From Acanthaster planci (lineage: Eukaryota > Echinodermata > Asteroidea > Valvatida > Acanthasteridae): DNA of 64,000 nucleotides. The position numbers were made by a program, and so were the translations under genes. Positions 50,450 to 55,442 of the stretch are shown piece after piece; positions within the stretch are counted from its first letter, which is position 1; the number at the start of each line of letters is the position of its first letter. The stretch lies in assembly GCF_001949145.1 (NCBI RefSeq), contig NW_019091418.1, positions 904,404 through 968,403 of the forward strand. The letters are read 5' to 3'. The notes under the pieces are model-generated. The model did no database searches and was not told the origin of the DNA. It worked only from the letters and a program-made list of their open reading frames with translations.

Positions 50450-51130
50450 GGGTTCGGAATTTTCAAACTAATTTATTTTCATGGCAGGGCAGACTGGTCC
50501 TGCAACTGACATTTCACATAATGTTCCTGACTTCGTGCCCAAGCCGTCTTAGGATAAAGGAGAAACCATCAAAGATTTAATGGATTTTTTGTGGGGGACG
50601 GGCATGCATTCTGCCTGATACCAGGACTGCACAAAACAGATCACGACGTTTTCTCGTGGAATAACTCAGCAGTTTGAGTTTCAATTTATGTGACATACGG
50701 AATCCTGCAAGATTCAAAAAGAGCAAGTCATTCCTCATCACCCGCGGGGTGTTTGTCTCCTCCAAATCTGAACGGGACCACATGCTCACGTGGATCTTGA
50801 GCCTTGGGCCTGTGTCGTCCTGGACACCTGTACAATTTACTAATGTTAGACACGCTTCTAGTTAAATTCCCGAAATAATCTCACCTTTGAATTCTTGACG
50901 TCCAGCTTCAGGTAGTATCCCGGTAGCACGCTGGGGTCTTCGTTGACGTGTTGCAACGCCAACAGTGTGGACTGGAGTATAGCACTGCCGTCCCAGTCTG
51001 TACCGGCACCCCCAAAACTGAACAGACCCCCTAGGGTAATGTTGGTGAGGCATAAGGTCTCCGTGGTGAGGGACAGGAAGATCAGGGATGTGGTGAATAG
51101 GAGCTGTTGGTGAAGTGCGTCCATTTTCAT
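7449..51130 (-). CDS. GABBR2-like: GABA-B receptor subunit 2-like gene (16 coding exons)
   Basis: Class C G-protein-coupled receptor. In the family, GB1 and GB2 form an obligate plasma-membrane heterodimer in which GB1 binds GABA and GB2 couples to Gi/o. Exons on the minus strand: 51130-50885, 44185-44048, 29558-29388, 28501-28394, 26478-26413, 25975-25787, 22738-22493, 20071-20008, 18742-18662, 16919-16769, 14375-14243, 13538-13431, 13134-13015, 11185-11040, 8863-8668, 7637-7449. All 15 introns are GT-AG with matching phases, giving 783 residues. Layout: signal peptide about 1-27; ligand-binding domain to about 445; seven helices about 456-720; coiled coil 765-782. The membrane domain resembles GB2 (FAKTWRVH, FLAWETR, LNDSKYI). 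There is no sushi domain and no RSRR-type ER-retention motif. The tail is only 62 residues, against roughly 200 in vertebrate GB2. Subtype is inferred by eye; family membership is secure. Confidence 0.95.
8124..8291. mobile_element. MITE with long terminal inverted repeats, TA-flanked
   Basis: A 168-bp element with arms of about 49 bp (left 8124-8172, right mirrored to 8291). The arms share AGTGCGCCTCCAAGAGTTTG and CGTTGGCCA with a handful of mismatches. It is flanked by TA on both sides (8122-8123, 8292-8293), the target duplication of Tc1/mariner-type transposons. It lies in the 3' flanking intron 15 and carries no transposase. Confidence 0.72.
8668..8863 (-). CDS. GABBR2-like: GABA-B receptor exon 15 (intracellular loop 3, TM6, TM7)
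   Basis: Completes Arg656 and encodes 657-721, ending in phase 0 at AAG|GTACGT. Acceptor GATTGCAG|A. Intracellular loop 3 reads KVTIPQLNDSKYI, nearly identical to GB2, where this loop is the Gi/o coupling site. TM6 is about 668-690 and TM7 about 699-720, ending in the conserved F-x-PK. Confidence 0.95.
9143..9845. repeat. 54-bp minisatellite, 13 copies (intron 14)
   Basis: Units start at 9143, 9197, 9251, 9305, 9359, 9413, 9467, 9521, 9575, 9629, 9683, 9739 and 9793, so the period is 54 with a single 2-base insertion before the twelfth. The unit contains GGCTTGGGTCTGTG and CATGTGGTGCACAGTGGT. As 54 is a multiple of three and stops are absent, long open frames run on both strands (about 18-residue repeats such as TTNTTVHHMGTDPSHIGY). 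These are by-products, not a gene. Units vary between CCCATG and CACATG types. Confidence 0.95.
10470..10709. mobile_element. foldback element with about 112-bp arms (intron 14)
   Basis: The left arm (10470-10583) is the inverted copy of the right arm (10601-10709) at roughly 75% identity. Shared words include AAAATCTGG, ACACTGAGTT and CACTGTTGC. The loop is about 18 bases around AAGCTTGCCCC. A related single arm occurs at 24625-24746. Confidence 0.72.
11040..11185 (-). CDS. GABBR2-like: GABA-B receptor exon 14 (extracellular loop 2 and TM5)
   Basis: Residues 608-655 plus two bases of Arg656. Acceptor CATGACAG|GTT, donor GAG|GTAAGT. Cys623 (MVDKCDSPES) is the loop-2 cysteine expected to disulphide-bond to the top of TM3. 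Helix 5 is FLWIGIIFCWKGILLMFG, followed by AFLAWETR, a family signature. Confidence 0.93.
13015..13134 (-). CDS. GABBR2-like: GABA-B receptor exon 13 (TM4 and extracellular loop 2)
   Basis: Residues 568-607, phase 0 to 0, acceptor CACCTCCAG|ATT and donor CAG|GTAGGT. Encodes TM4 (YHLFVIIGVVVAIDVVIISV) then the conserved W-x3-DP turn in the form WTGHDPSRLVRT. Confidence 0.92.
13431..13538 (-). CDS. GABBR2-like: GABA-B receptor exon 12 (TM3)
   Basis: Residues 532-567, phase 0 to 0, acceptor TGCGGCAG|GCC and donor AGG|GTATGT. Encodes AQVWILPISFSLAFGGLF followed by AKTWRVHVIFRN. The FAKTWRVH-x-IF-x-N string is shared with GB2 rather than GB1 (which has K-x-WWVH), the main reason for the subtype call. 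Confidence 0.94.
14243..14375 (-). CDS. GABBR2-like: GABA-B receptor exon 11 (intracellular loop 1, TM2, start of TM3)
   Basis: One base completes Arg487, then residues 488-531, ending in phase 0 (TTG|GTAAGA). The acceptor is ACTTAAAG|A with a poor pyrimidine tract; the next AG would give an immediate stop. Encodes VIKMSCPNVNNVIAVGC, matching the GB2 pattern K-M-S-x-P-x2-NN, and TM2. The asparagine pair and following helix are typical of class C GABA-B receptors. Confidence 0.9.
16080..16371 (+). mobile_element. possible LINE 3' UTR with AAATG tail (intron 10)
   Basis: A T-rich, non-coding stretch ending in AATAATAAATGAAATGAAATG at about 16350-16371. Short tandem repeats at a 3' end are typical of some non-LTR retrotransposons. 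No coding part is preserved, so this is tentative. Confidence 0.35.
16769..16919 (-). CDS. GABBR2-like: GABA-B receptor exon 10 (linker and TM1)
   Basis: Completes codon 437, encodes 438-486 and leaves two bases of codon 487. Acceptor TTCTCAG|AG, donor AAAG|GTACCC. Encodes the GIAPMDGP linker and helix 1, FVAFTVLAVIGMGGTVAFLI. A second AG two bases downstream would shift the frame, so phase supports the first. The donor is weak, but the joint to exon 11 is in frame and restores the conserved arginine after TM1. Confidence 0.9.
18662..18742 (-). CDS. GABBR2-like: GABA-B receptor exon 9 (end of ligand domain)
   Basis: Completes codon 410, encodes 411-436 and leaves one base of codon 437. Acceptor TATTTCAG|AT, donor ATTG|GTAAAA. 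The peptide GSEETVGLYLPEEGIQWTRE matches the family stretch that names the state (VG-Y) and ends in W-x-R/K. It is phase 1 to phase 1 and so bridges exons 8 and 10. The donor GTAAAA is not strong, and an internal GTATAC donor exists, but it would break the frame. Confidence 0.88.
19140..19870 (-). repeat. dispersed repeat family, copy C, containing assembly gap
   Basis: The minus strand from 19870 down matches the plus-strand copies at 36640-36800 and 45525-45720. Shared words include AAGAGAGGG, GAGGCTC and TTTGGT, and the sequence continues through CTCTTTTCAAC. Next to the gap, a unit of about 32 bp (GAGGTTGAAAAGAG plus CAGAAGCACCCCCTTA) is repeated. The left flank of the gap holds another unit, so the missing bases are probably a tandem array. 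It lies in intron 8. Confidence 0.65.
19177..19668. other. assembly gap (492 N)
   Basis: Run of N between two parts of the same tandem unit, within intron 8 of the receptor gene. No exon appears lost, because exons 8 and 9 join in phase across it. Confidence 0.99.
20008..20071 (-). CDS. GABBR2-like: GABA-B receptor exon 8 (64 bases)
   Basis: Residues 389-409 plus one base of codon 410. Acceptor GATTTTAG|GGC, donor TTAG|GTGAGT. The peptide GFVTFDASGDRLAPFKIEQL plus L fits the family block G-x-V-x-FDASG-x-R. It is too short to appear as an independent open frame and was found by reading the intron. Confidence 0.92.
21683..22060. repeat. dispersed repeat family, copy 1 (intron 7)
   Basis: Diverged direct match to 30218-30620. 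Shared words include GAGACACAAATCTGACT, GACTGGAAAGG, CACACATCTT, CACTTGGTTCAGG-like text and CATAAACTT. Inside it, 21775-21792 and 21817-21834 form an 18-bp hairpin stem (GAAGGG-x-CACATCTTT type, 16 of 18 paired). No coding capacity was recognised. Confidence 0.65.
22493..22738 (-). CDS. GABBR2-like: GABA-B receptor exon 7 (ligand domain)
   Basis: Residues 307-388, phase 0 to 0, acceptor TACGACAG|ACA and donor ACG|GTAAGC. The core FGYDSVWALALALHRV and IEDFDYDNTHSLRERL are near-diagnostic for the family. Leu329 occupies the position of GB1 Glu465, the acidic residue that contacts the GABA amino group, so that contact looks lost. A second AG four bases in offers an out-of-phase alternative acceptor. 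Confidence 0.94.
24625..24746. mobile_element. single-arm copy of the 10470 foldback family (intron 6)
   Basis: Matches the left arm of the element at 10470-10583, including TTTGAATAAAATCTGG, GAATTCCCCAGACTAAAGAC and ACTGTTGCT, followed by the loop motif GGGGCAAGCTT in opposite orientation. No second arm is found downstream, so it is half an element. Confidence 0.7.
25275..25560. mobile_element. MITE with about 100-bp terminal inverted repeats (intron 6)
   Basis: The left end (25275-25380) mirrors the right end (25462-25560). Shared words are CACTGAT, TACACTGGAT, CAGCTC, GACGGCG and ATCTTAGG, in the same order on opposite strands. The arms differ by substitutions and a few short indels. No target duplication could be fixed, and the interior has no open frame of interest. 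Confidence 0.7.
25639..25681 (-). pseudogene. relic of a duplicated exon 6 segment
   Basis: The minus strand reads AATGTCACACACCTGGGATG plus C, differing at one base from exon 6 at 25879-25899 (encoding NVTHLGC). Just upstream of it, ACAGCTG and CAACAG echo the exon words ACAGCTG and AACAG, with a deletion between. The frame soon meets a stop. It lies about 105 bases beyond the exon 6 donor and looks like a decayed partial tandem duplication, not a usable exon. Confidence 0.6.
25787..25975 (-). CDS. GABBR2-like: GABA-B receptor exon 6 (ligand domain, lobe 2)
   Basis: Residues 244-306, phase 0 to 0, acceptor CTCGTAG|GCA and donor CTG|GTAAGA. It contains MYGPRYVWMIDSW, matching the family core KYVW-x3-GW. 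Trp261 aligns with a conserved pocket tryptophan. An N-glycosylation site NVT follows. A relic of part of this exon lies just downstream at 25639-25681. Confidence 0.93.
26413..26478 (-). CDS. GABBR2-like: GABA-B receptor exon 5 (22 residues, binding tyrosine)
   Basis: Residues 222-243, phase 0 to 0, acceptor TTCTTCAG|GAC and donor GAG|GTGAGC. The peptide is DKDARIIVSSAYTEGYKLMF plus CE and matches the conserved DARI-x9-FCE block. Tyr233 aligns with GB1 Tyr366, a ligand-contact residue. The exon is very small and easy for gene finders to miss. Confidence 0.92.
27060..27340. other. AT-rich intronic stretch with short TCTAATC repeats
   Basis: A T-rich sequence ending in several TCTAATC-like words at 27315-27338, which could be the end of an old retroelement. 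Nothing else in intron-like sequence from 26.7 to 28.3 kb is recognisable upstream of exon 5. Confidence 0.3.
28394..28501 (-). CDS. GABBR2-like: GABA-B receptor exon 4 (ligand domain, lobe 2)
   Basis: Residues 186-221, phase 0 to 0, acceptor TTTTTCAG|GCA and donor AAG|GTACAG. Encodes the helix MNKFSEELS and the strand region VAKESFASGE, ending LRNLK. This aligns with the family segment just before the DARI strand. Confidence 0.88.
29388..29558 (-). CDS. GABBR2-like: GABA-B receptor exon 3 (ligand domain)
   Basis: Residues 129-185, phase 0 to 0, acceptor GATCCAG|ATG and donor AAT|GTACGT. It continues WNLVQ with SASSTSDVLS, then FPYFFRTNP, a hallmark of GABA-B lobe 1, and YGWERVAIIHES leading into the hinge. 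Thr134 sits where GB1 has Ser269, a conservative change. Confidence 0.94.
29559..32336. other. intron 2, part adjoining exon 3
   Basis: Intron sequence. Apart from the repeat copy at 30218-30620, I see only low-complexity tracts (A runs near 30640, a C run near 32085) and no exon. The open frame at 31451-31804 on the plus strand has no recognisable domain. Confidence 0.5.
30218..30620. repeat. dispersed repeat family, copy 2 (intron 2)
   Basis: Second diverged copy of the family at 21683-22060, same orientation. The hairpin of copy 1 is partly decayed here. Class is unknown; the length and lack of coding suggest a non-autonomous element. Confidence 0.6.
32337..32686. repeat. 42-bp minisatellite, 8.3 copies (intron 2)
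   Basis: Units begin at 32337, 32379, 32421, 32463, 32505, 32547, 32589, 32631 and 32673 (partial). The core words are TTTGAGACAGTCTATAGG and GGAATGAATAAC. A 42-base period is divisible by three, so the minus strand shows an open frame of a 14-residue repeat (CHCYSFHFPIDCLK type), which I regard as a by-product. Confidence 0.93.
32687..36100. other. intron 2, no feature recognised
   Basis: AT-rich sequence with no exon-like frame that would fit the receptor phase, no recognisable element and no RNA gene. Short open frames at 32862-33146 and 33082-33438 have no similarity that I recognise. Confidence 0.5.
36106..36161. repeat. two adjacent perfect hairpins
   Basis: 36106-36126 is CAACACTTG, a 3-base loop and the exact complement. 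36135-36161 is TCAAAATCGC, a 7-base loop and the exact complement. Eight bases separate them. No known cis-RNA family is recognised. Confidence 0.6.
36620..36800 (+). repeat. dispersed repeat family, copy A (intron 2)
   Basis: Matches 45525-45720 on the same strand and 19140-19870 on the other. Shared words include AAGAGAGGG, GAGGCTCCTTTGGT, GGTTCAC, ACGACTATG, ATCGCTACCA or TCGCTACCA, and GCTCTTTTCAAC. Class is unknown; no coding. Confidence 0.7.
37855..39195 (+). mobile_element. LINE fragment: endonuclease domain and linker, no reverse transcriptase
   Basis: Plus-strand pieces with frameshifts and stops. NVRTLLDDN and ALSEMRLPD (37858-37980) are the start of an AP-type endonuclease. VVVLGDF (38278-38298), VTNTLF and RHPRSGHTYLLDYI (to about 38510) are its later motifs. 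NQDWFDDSDF (38812-38841) and an open stretch to 39195 with MEDEWWNQKAEEIQR form the linker before reverse transcriptase. The reverse transcriptase is missing, so the copy is 3'-truncated, unusual for target-primed insertion. Sequence from about 37000 to 37855 may be its 5' part. It lies antisense in intron 2. Confidence 0.82.
39196..40069. other. spacer between LINE fragment and gypsy relic
   Basis: An open frame of 84 codons (39289-39543, plus strand) shows no domain I recognise. It might be part of the 5' end of the gypsy relic, but no LTR or gag motif could be identified. Confidence 0.35.
40070..40215. repeat. degenerate short tandem repeat (about 20-28 bp period)
   Basis: At least five variants of the word TTTGCCT-x-x-GTGGCGTAT follow one another. 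The spacing is irregular and the units diverged. Confidence 0.55.
40695..42960 (+). mobile_element. Ty3/gypsy relic with integrase before reverse transcriptase (Gmr1-like)
   Basis: Decayed pol on the plus strand. Order: integrase zinc finger CHVCHVVRKPNQ and catalytic start PFSKVITDC (40707-40830); integrase core words ALFREQLSALGITLVTSSSY and NESLGYSPF (to about 41220); C-terminal region QPLQARYGA (about 41415); then FPNVPGRTEE and DADMGDAKPI (41747-41820), which precede reverse transcriptase; LPFGM (about 42148); GHVIGQGEV (about 42265); RNase H VDISNAGVGLVLL (about 42520) and YSTIKKEALAVILAVQHFGV (42635-42695). Stops and frameshifts abound. The INT-RT-RH order in a gypsy-type protein is the known mark of Gmr1-like elements. 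A 70-base segment is tandemly duplicated at 42810-42925. LTRs were not found. Confidence 0.82.
43000..43043. repeat. perfect 21-bp inverted repeat with 2-base loop
   Basis: Left arm 43000-43020, right arm 43023-43043, all 21 positions paired, around the word GTCTGGGGT. It sits 40 bases past the end of the gypsy RNase H relic and is followed by a short TTGATATACTTGAATT repeat. Confidence 0.85.
44048..44185 (-). CDS. GABBR2-like: GABA-B receptor exon 2 (ligand domain, binding-serine loop)
   Basis: Residues 83-128, phase 0 to 0, acceptor TTTCATAG|TGC and donor CAG|GTAAAG. It carries the family pattern C-x-P-G, then FVDLINEEPTKLMLLG, the serine loop ASCSVVS and PVAETAQHWNLV. Ser111 aligns by eye with GB1 Ser246, a GABA-contact residue. 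The exon is far from its neighbours, with introns of about 6.7 and 14.5 kb. Confidence 0.93.
44186..44440 (-). repeat. tandem duplication of the exon 2 3' splice region
   Basis: 44186-44300, directly upstream of exon 2 on the minus strand, matches 44325-44440 at about 75% identity (shared words TTTATGG/GTTATGG, CATGT-CTCAA, TAAATTGAAG). The outer copy keeps a pyrimidine tract and an AG (TTTTGTAG at about 44331-44324), making a decoy acceptor. No usable exon follows the decoy. Confidence 0.65.
45525..45720 (+). repeat. dispersed repeat family, copy B (intron 1)
   Basis: Second plus-strand copy of the family at 36620-36800 and 19140-19870. It keeps the 3' part TTTCTGCTCAAGGC that is also seen beside the N gap in copy C, so the family extends at least to that word. 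Confidence 0.68.
46470..47203 (+). mobile_element. LINE 3' fragment (end of reverse transcriptase protein and UTR)
   Basis: QTQRRALRFIL and NERLKPLRGY (46485-46580), then after a shift LPQLWEKLPVILRSDL and SLETFCQQ (46717-46810), match the C-terminal part of non-LTR retrotransposon proteins. A T-rich UTR follows and ends in AAATAAATAATTATAATAA at about 47183-47201. It is 5'-truncated and non-functional, in intron 1. Confidence 0.6.
47204..48040. other. intron 1, no feature recognised
   Basis: No exon-like frame or repeat was identified. The 81-codon frame at 47641-47886 (minus) has no recognisable domain. Confidence 0.45.
48047..48279. mobile_element. foldback MITE, copy 1 (intron 1)
   Basis: Arms at 48047-48070 and 48256-48279 pair around CAATACTCGGCTTCA-like text with about five mismatches. 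The same arm sequence (CTTCATCTCCGTCT core) recurs in the element at 53301-53549, defining a family. Confidence 0.6.
48312..48591. mobile_element. possible DNA-transposon remnant with short inverted ends
   Basis: The left end GAGGGTGAATC and right end GATTCGCCCTT are imperfect inverted repeats of about 11 bp. The interior is rich in GGGGCCAAA-like words. No target duplication is visible. Confidence 0.35.
50174..50444. repeat. (CT)n microsatellite interrupted by assembly gap
   Basis: Pure CT repeats on both sides of 194 N (50210-50403), so the gap is an unresolved long dinucleotide tract in intron 1, about 440 bases from exon 1. Confidence 0.98.
50885..51130 (-). CDS. GABBR2-like: GABA-B receptor exon 1 (signal peptide, start of ligand domain)
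   Basis: Encodes residues 1-82 and ends in phase 0 at an AAG|GTGAGA donor. An in-frame TAG lies nine bases upstream of the first ATG, so the open frame cannot extend further. A second in-frame ATG at 51124 has a better Kozak context (A at -3, G at +4) than the first, so translation may begin there, two residues shorter. A hydrophobic stretch (LLFTTSLIFLSL) forms the signal peptide, with likely cleavage near TLC. The mature start carries an N-glycosylation site (NIT) and the first strand and helix of lobe 1 (GGLFSF, ALQHVNED, LPGYYLKLDV), which match the family. Confidence 0.93.
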
Positions 51131-51245
51131 TCCTGTCTAAGCGCAGAGTGCGACGAGGTGTGCGATTGTATCTACGGTACACAGTGCCATGACTACCACA
51201 CGCACCGTACCGGCGCAATAGCTAGAAATTCTACATCCGCTGCAT

Positions 51246-51290
51246 TGTCATTGGTTCCAGGAAGTCACGTGGGTAAACCAGCTAATTGGC
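51246..51290 (-). promoter_or_regulatory. candidate proximal promoter motifs (two CCAAT boxes, one E-box)
   Basis: Read on the minus strand, CCAAT occurs at 51250-51254 and 51285-51289, with a CACGTG E-box at 51266-51271 between them, 120-160 bases upstream of the start codon. No clear TATA box is seen. These motifs are short and can arise by chance; an untranslated first exon further upstream is not excluded. Confidence 0.25.
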
Positions 51291-51359
51291 CCTCGTTTTT
51301 CCCATTTATCGGTTGATTTCACTGAGGAAATTTGAGCAACGGAGTTAATTTGACGCCCT

Positions 51360-52830
51360 GGAAAGAAACGGAAGCGATAGAGTTGTTATTCCTGTGACAT
51401 ATGACTCCATTATTATTGCCGCGTTAAATTTGCGGCTGCAAATAGCAGTCGGTATAACAGCAAACGAACAATCGAATTTAATATATCATCAAGCTGTGGA
51501 GAAGCGCGCGATACGCGGCTCATGATTCCTCTTTCGGATCGCTGAGAAGATAAGAGAAATATGACACTAAACATAACATCCAATCGCACCTATAACACAG
51601 CGCCACCGTTTATACACCAAAACAAGGAGGACGTGTTCTGATTATTTTACTTATTATTGTGGTAAATTCTCAAAGTGTTGGCTGGAGCTGAAAATAACGC
51701 ATGCGCTAAAAGACAGCCAGCGAACTGAACAGTTGCATGTGTTATTTCTGACGCATGCAGCCTGTTCATTTGGACTTGGTATAATTGTGTACGAGTGTAT
51801 AGGACGGTAGCCTCATTACGGGTACACCCCATTGGATGAATTCCCGTAGTCACTAGTAATGGCCTACTTTTAACGTTTTAAAAACATCATAACTCTCTCG
51901 TGTTCGGGCTGCAGAAAAAATGTGATAAACATGTTGTCTTTCCTTTTTTTTATTAACTATTGGTGGGTTGACCAATAACTTGAGAAATTCTCACCCAAAG
52001 CATGCACTCCTAAGACGAAGGATATTTCCCTAACTGGAAAAGTAGCCATTTCGCAAAAGCACAACGGCTAAATTGTGCCACTTTCGGACCAGATTGCATC
52101 CAAATTGTTCAGAATTGGTAGCCCAAAATCCAAACCCGAGGTTCAGTGCCATATTTCTTCAATTCCCCTAGTCCACGGCTCTTGGAACTCATTAACACAG
52201 TATATCTTGAGGGTAGAACTTTTATTAATGGGGCTCTGTAGGCTGCAATGCATTGGGCTATAAATAGCCTGATGGCTGATAGTCGGAGAGTGCAGAGTGT
52301 CTGTTCAAACGCGCGCTAGATTTTTTTTAATAAAAAACGGGGGCCCAGTAAGAGCAAATTTGTAAACGTGCACGGAGAAAAGGGGTGAAACAATTATTTA
52401 ACTGCCAAGGTATTCCTAATGATCCACGTTCATAATAACCCAAGAGCCTAACGGAACAGAATAAAAAGGCCTGTATTATGCAATTGGCAAACAGAATCCT
52501 GTCATAGTACCAAATGCCAGAACACGTTCTCTTTCGTGAAGTTTATTTTAGTTTCTTTATTCTTTGATATTTTTCTTCTTCATATTTTTGTAATCCCTCG
52601 GGGGAACTATATATTTAAGTGTAGCTTGTTTCTATGTACGACCCCCTTACAAATACAAGACCCTTCAATGGCGTTCATGCATAGCCTACATCACAATATA
52701 GGGCCATAACGATGGATGTATAGGCTGCTCTCAAACCAATGGGTGCTTAAATCGCCATTTTGTGCAGTTATTTCTAGAAATCTCTACGCATGAATGCGTA
52801 CAAGGCTGAGATTGCGGAATGAGTTTAATA
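51360..52830. other. upstream flank, no gene recognised
   Basis: AT-rich sequence upstream of the receptor start. No open frame with known similarity. An untranslated first exon could lie here unseen. Confidence 0.45.
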
Positions 52831-52838
52831 AACGGCCC

Positions 52839-53181
52839 GGATGTGATGCCTGTACACAAATGAAAAGGTGATGTACGTTTTGGGTGGATGTGATATTGGA
52901 GAAAGACCGTGATTTTGGCAGAGAACATCTGAAAGTAACGTCTGAGCCAGAAATCACATCCAGTTTGGTGATCACTTTTTAAAAGTTGCCAGAAGGTGGA
53001 TGTGATTTGGGGATGGCGTTATTACACGGGACGTGATTCTCGACTTAACGACATAGGCTATTCTTCCTGTAATTTCTAGCTCGCATGTGATTTTGGTGGG
53101 TTGGATGCGATATTGGAAAATCCATGTCAAGATCACATTCAGGTGAGTCATCTTTCCATTTTTGCAGAAAAAAACACATCC
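52839..53181. repeat. cluster of GGATGTGAT words
   Basis: GGATGTGAT or a one-base variant occurs at 52839, 52885, 52998 and 53103 on the plus strand, and inverted at 52953 and 53173. Three plus-strand copies are spaced 105-113 bases, which suggests an old tandem duplication. Confidence 0.4.
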
Positions 53182-53300
53182 AGGCCATTCACAGTGTTTT
53201 GGAGAAAATACCATAGTCACGAAAAATAGTGATATTGCCATTATTGTCGTGCCAACTAATCACGCAACGCCTCTGCGTGTCCAGTGTGGGAAGTCCATAT

Positions 53301-53549
53301 CCGGGGCCGTTTTCCAATACTCAACTTCATCTCCGTCTAAGGCTTCGTTCCAAAAACCAGTCCCCGATTGTGGGCCTGGAGCGTTTGGATTACATTGGAT
53401 TACTGTAATTTTGGCTTTCTTGCGTCTTATTCGGTGTTCTGTGGCACTATGAGACTGATTACTGCGCATACAGCTTCAAAATCAGCTAGTATAAAAACAG
53501 TTGAAGCCCGAGACGGAGCCGACGTTGAGTATTGAAAAACGGCCCGGGT
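53301..53549. mobile_element. foldback MITE, copy 2 (upstream flank)
   Basis: The left arm 53301-53347 and right arm 53503-53549 pair at about 85%. Shared words are GGCCGTTTT, CAATACTCAAC, CTCCGTCT and GGCTTC. Same family as 48047-48279. The loop of about 155 bases is non-coding. Confidence 0.72.
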
Positions 53550-53559
53550 TTGTTGCGTG

Positions 53560-55440
53560 TATTTACGTAGACTGAACAGGCTGATGCATGGTCCGGTCTT
53601 TTATGTCGTTGTTGGGCGGTTCTCAGGCTTATCTAATTAAAGACATCGACAGTCACGTTTTGGGGAGCTCGCACGTTTTTTCAAAACAAGATGCACCCAA
53701 CAATCTCCACCAAATGCAATGCAAATTATATTTCTCGAAAACGTGCTTTTGATATCAATAAAAAAACAAGAACGACCAGGTCTTGAAAAAAAGGGTGGAT
53801 CCGGGGACGGTCCCTAATTTTCACAAAATAATGAGAAAGTGCTAGTTTGTCTTTCCAGTTTCCCTTCTTTCAAAAGCACTTAACCCTGAAAGATAAGGGG
53901 GGATATAACGGTGAACGGGCTCAGCACTGCTGGCTCATGGACGACAAACACGGCCGACTATTCCAAAACGACTTGATTTCAAGTCTAGGTTTCCAGTGTT
54001 TCAGGACACTGACATGGATACAAATTAAATCATGAGTCTAGGATACAAAAATGATTGACATTATGAAAATGATATGCAACAAGAATATTACACAGAATAA
54101 CTTACATTTAAAGGCAGATATCAGCAACTGCTGCAGTATAATCAATATCACATCCAAGATGAACATTCTCAGTGTGACATAGATTTATTGTGAACGAAGA
54201 AGAAAAGCACGCGCTGATAAAAGATCCTGCACACTTTGATGACTTTTATTTGGATCGCAAAAGTTTGAAAAAGACAGAAGAGATTAAACTTTGACGTGGT
54301 CAAACTGTAGCCTTGGGTGTCTGTGCAAGAACGGAGTGGAATGACTAAAACGAACGTGAATGGCCCAGAAAAATCCTTCAATGTGCGCGTGAAATTGAAA
54401 TTGAGTGGAACATTGGTGAAAGAGAAACCCCAGTGTGAACAGAATCGAAAAATCTGCACCAAGCCGAATGCGTGTTGACAGCATTAACGATTTAAGGCAT
54501 CTTAGCCAAGATAACTAAATTACGGGTGTAAAGGCTCCCCCTTAAAACCTTTTTGTGCGCAGATTTTCCAAGTCGCACACTCCTAGTACGCGTACCGTTT
54601 CTAATGGTCTACAACGAGACAGTAAAATCCCATCAACCCCCATCCCCTTTTAAACAAATAGTCGCGTGAAATGTTTTTCCAACGTTCCTGGCTGCAGAAG
54701 GCACAAACAAGCCAGTCGATGGAAAAAACGTCTGCAACCGATGAATAGTCTCCCTAAGCAATCCCGTCGTTGCCAATTATGATTCGGGCGCAACCACGCG
54801 CGGTGGCCACGATCACACTTAATCCAACCAGTATCTTTCATTTGCAGCTATCCAAAAAATATAACCGACCAAGATGTACTTGTCTTTAAGACAGTAATTG
54901 CACTAAAACCTTTGTCTTAGGTTATCGATAAAGAGAGCGGAGAACAGGTGATTTACAAATACAAGCCAAGGACACCCACTTTTGAATGAGACTGAGGAAA
55001 TGGAATTCAAACGCGTTCTGAACCCAAGGCCCAAACCCAAGTTATAATAATATTGGCAAGTTTTAAACATGTAAGGGGCCTAATGGTAAAAGAAAGTATG
55101 AAATACACCTGTCCGCCTGCATGCATTCTAAGTTGCAGTTGGTAAGGTGCTATACAAAACATAATATCAACAAGGCTTTGTGAATATGAGATTCAGAATT
55201 TTACGTTTTCTCTAAATAGGCCAACTGTAATCGCAGAGCTAAAACTTAATAGGTGCGTTATGAAACAATTGACCGTCTCAATTTTTTGAGCAATTATTTC
55301 AAATAAAACGCACGAAGGAAAAACGTTATACCTTTAACGCTGATTTCCTACCCAAAATTCAAAGCGTATGTATTTATATCGTTAATAAAATAGGGCATTT
55401 GTTACGCCACGAAGAGTTATAATCAAGACTTGGGCTTCTA
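53560..55440. other. upstream flank, no gene recognised
   Basis: Unremarkable AT-rich sequence with only short open frames. No repeat was recognised. Confidence 0.45.
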
Positions 55441-55442
55441 TG

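Noticed and set aside
50059-50580. Arg-Glu and Ser-Leu repeat proteins at 50.1-50.6 kb
   Set aside because: Produced by reading the CT dinucleotide tract and N bases.
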